Assembly: GCF_945859705.1 (NCBI RefSeq)
Contig: NC_079138.1
Span: 1,550,001-1,614,000, forward strand
Reading direction: 5' to 3'
DNA: 64,000 nt
Origin: Episyrphus balteatus
Lineage: Eukaryota > Arthropoda > Insecta > Diptera > Syrphidae
Shown: positions 61,380-64,000 of the stretch, one piece after another
How positions within the stretch are numbered: the stretch's first letter is position 1
How the letters are laid out: every line of letters begins with the position of its first letter
The notes under the pieces: model-generated
What the model was told of the DNA's origin: nothing
Databases searched by the model: none
Seen by the model: only the letters and a program-made list of their open reading frames with translations
Translations under genes and position numbers: made by a program

Positions 61380-61985
61380 ATTTGCCTAGAGGACCAAACC
61401 CTCAAAATTTCATCGAAATCTTTAAAGTTGTTACCAAAAAAATTCTATGGTAAAAAAGTGGGCGTGGCAGTGGGTGGATTTTTCCAAAAACACTTCCAAA
61501 ACTTTTAACTCCCTTAGATAAACAAACCGTGAAAATTTCATCGAAATCGTTAGAGCCGTTCCCGAAAAAACTTATATGTTAAAAAAGTGGGCGTGGAAGT
61601 GGGCGGATTTTTCAAAAAAAAAAACTTCCAAAACTTTTTGTTTTCTTAGATGAACAAACCCTGAAAATTTCATCGAAATCGTTAGAGCCGTTTCCGAAAA
61701 AACTTATATGTTAAAAAAGTGGGCGTGGCAGTGGGCGGATTTTTCAAAAAAAACTTCCAAAACTTTTTACTCGCTTATTTAAACAAACCTTGTTTTCTTA
61801 GATGAACAAACCCTGAAAATTTCACCGAAATCGTTAGAGCCGTTCCCGAAAAAACTTATATGTTAAAAAAGTGGGCGTGGCAGTGGGCGGATTTTTCCAA
61901 AAATACTTCCAAAACTTTTAACTCGCTTAGATGAACTAACCCTGAAAATTTCATCGAAATCGTTAGAGCCGTTTCCGAGATCCCA
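61380..61985. repeat. tandem array of about 130-bp units
   Basis: Four to five units carry AAAAAAGTGGGCGTGGCAGT, CTTCCAAAACTTTT and GAAAATTTCATCGAAATCGT, with GTGGGCGTGG starting near 61459, 61587, 61719 and 61870. One unit holds a partial internal duplication, and the last runs into GTTTCCGAGATC and a (TA)n tract at 61985-62025. Confidence 0.85.
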
Positions 61986-62025
61986 ATTTTATATATATTT
62001 ATATATATATATATATATATATAAA

Positions 62026-63190
62026 CAATTTTAGCTCGTTTAAAGTTATAAGATAATAGGCTAAGAGTTTTGTTTGTATATTTGTTTAAATATTCGATAA
62101 CATTTCTCAAAAAATATTTTAATTTTCTGTCTGCAAGCCGCGTTTTTCAAGTTCCAACTAGAGGTGAAGGCTTATAGAAAAAAACAAAAATATTTTGGGA
62201 TATTTTAAACATGTGATAAATGATTTAAATGTATTTTGTGGGTCCCGGAAGTCCGTCTGTCTGTCAGTCTCTCTGTCTGTATACGAAGCTACAACCTAAA
62301 CGGATGGACTAATTAATGTCAAACTTGGTATGTGGCGTTATTTGGCGACTCTACAGACGGGTTTTTGGAATTAATTTGTTTTGGGCCAAAAATAATGGCA
62401 GGTACTACCGATTTTAGTAAAGTTGAATTTTCTCAAAAACGCTTCCAACGCTTTTGTTAACGGTACCTGTCATAGAAATCCGATCTTCTCCGAAACTACC
62501 AATTCAATTTCAACGAAAATTTTGTAAAAAAGCATTTTTAATTTATGTAAGTCAAAAATAAAATTTCGAAAAAAAATAATTTTTCGATTTTTTCGAAAAC
62601 CGTACATTGAATTTTTTTTTAATTTGGGTTTTAGATGTAGATTAGTGATTTTAAAAAATGGCATACCAATTTTATTTTAAACATTTTTTTTACTAAAAAA
62701 TTATTTGTAAAAAATTAGTTTTTTTAAAAACGGCTCTAACGGTTTTGAAATTTTAATTGCATACATGTTTTGGAGGGCAATTTGATTTCAGATGTTGTTT
62801 TATTCCTTTGAAAAACTATTTTTATATGTTTTTATAATTTTTTTTTATATACGTACCTAGAATAATTACATTTACTAAATTCCTATATAAAAAGTCCTAC
62901 AAATTCTAGCAACTTGAACCCTAAGAGCAATTTTAATCTGAAATTAAAACCGATTAAAACAATCCGCCGCGAAAACTATTAGTTTGGGCCCTTTTTAATG
63001 TATCATTTCGCCTCATGTTGTCTCGATAAGGGTCAGATTTATCAGTGCGAACGCTGCATTATTTAACCCTTGAAAACAAATAATGCAAGTGTTAGTTTTC
63101 CAGTACAGGACTACTACTTATTTGAGTTGTCAAAAATCTCTGCAAAACTATTTAATTGGATATCACCTTTTCCTATACACAAATACAAAA
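62026..63190. other. repeat-rich sequence, no gene seen
   Basis: At 62223-62480 there is a stretch with CCGTCTGTCTGTCAGTCTCT, GCTACAACCTAAACGGATGG and TCAAACTTGGTATGT, wording I know as common in repeats of fly genomes. No coding region. Confidence 0.5.
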
Positions 63191-63401
63191 CCGACTTCCA
63201 TGAATTAAAACTGGGTTTTATGGTTTTTCTCATAGTTTCTATAGCTAGAACTGAACGAAATTGAAATGGGACCATACTGCAGGCACCAATACAAAAATAA
63301 TTATCAAAATTGGTTCACTCAGTCCAAAGTTATGGAGTAACAAACATTAAAAAAAAATAAATACAGACGAATTGAATATCTCCACCTTTTTGGAAGTCGG
63401 T
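63191..63401 (+). repeat. dispersed repeat, plus-strand copy
   Basis: Begins CCGACTTCCATGAATTAAAA and ends TTTTTGGAAGTCGGTAAA. Shares its entire layout with the inverted copy at 36573-36783. Confidence 0.8.
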
Positions 63402-63468
63402 AAAAACACTAGATCGTCCATAATTTGGTAAAGATGTTTCGTTTTTTTTTGTTTTCAAATTAAGTTAA

Positions 63469-63876
63469 CCCCTTGTAACCCAACATCGTAATTTACGCAG
63501 TAAAAAAAAAAGTTTAAATAATTTATTTTTGTATATAAATGCAAAAATTCAAACAAAAAGCTATCTAATATTTATTTTTAGTCGCATTCCTAAAATCCAA
63601 AAATAAAACCCCGTTAGTTTATGCACGAAAAATATTTTTTCTGAATTTCGTAGTTTTTACATAAATTTGCTTGTTTTCCAAAAAAGCCAAACTTTCAACA
63701 TTAACTGCCAATTAAAAACTATTGGTGCTATTTATTAAAAATATGGCGCATTATTTCGATAAAGCAATTCTTAAAGATTATGTAAGAAGCTTTAAAAGAC
63801 TAAAAATATGTTTTTCACAGCTTTTGGGCGATCTTTTTCGGTTTGTTACAGAAATGTCACATGGGGCTACAAGGGG
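63469..63876. mobile_element. piggyBac-type MITE, copy 2
   Basis: 408 bp flanked by TTAA (63465-63468, 63877-63880), ends CCCCTTGTAACCC and GGGGCTACAAGGGG. Almost identical to 10898-11396 apart from the missing segment near the left end, which suggests recent activity of the family. Confidence 0.9.
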
Positions 63877-64000
63877 TTAACGTTGAGCAGATTAAATTTT
63901 ATGTTGTGTTTTCCCTCAGTGTAACACTGACGGTTTATGAGTTTTTCGCAAAAAAAGTTGTTCCGCCCGACGCGTCGGCTGCACAATGTGGTTTTCATGC

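Overview
The window is AT-rich animal DNA with spliced genes, long introns and a heavy load of decayed transposons. The two recognisable genes read like dipteran proteins and the repeats are typical of flies, so a fly with a large, repeat-rich genome is the best reading. No species can be named from this sequence. Only about 2 kb of 64 kb is convincingly host protein-coding.

Layout: (1) 1-4.4 kb is intergenic or upstream sequence with three small inverted-repeat elements. (2) 4,420-16,173 (+) is a complete six-exon ceramide glucosyltransferase gene (GlcT, 410 aa) with intact catalytic motifs. Introns 1 and 2 are packed with mobile DNA: a pogo-like element with transposase remnant, a LINE 3' end, a tRNA-like segment, a piggyBac-type MITE, a Penelope-like fragment with a GIY-YIG domain, and a TA-flanked MITE only 9 bp past a splice donor. 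(3) 16.2-45 kb has no recognisable host gene. It holds nested foldback elements, a long hairpin whose centre is an exact 15 x 14-bp array, several TA-flanked MITEs, LINE fragments, a local direct duplication and an elements-with-tRNA-core family. (4) 45.9-47.7 kb is repeat-poor, leader-like sequence that could be the promoter or 5' end of the next gene. (5) 49.1-51.9 kb is a 2.85-kb TIR element with smaller elements nested in it. (6) 55,007-55,855 (+) is the first coding exon of an ephrin gene. It encodes a long N-terminal extension, one hydrophobic segment and the start of the ephrin receptor-binding domain; the remaining exons were not found here. (7) 56-64 kb is repeats, including a 0.97-kb near-perfect palindrome, a 130-bp tandem array and a second copy of the piggyBac-type MITE.

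The two genes are on the same strand. GlcT makes glucosylceramide, the base of glycosphingolipids; ephrin is a membrane ligand for Eph receptors. Nothing in the sequence links them functionally. The most unusual content is structural: long hairpins that could give double-stranded RNA if transcribed, and TIR elements that carry a tRNA-derived core.
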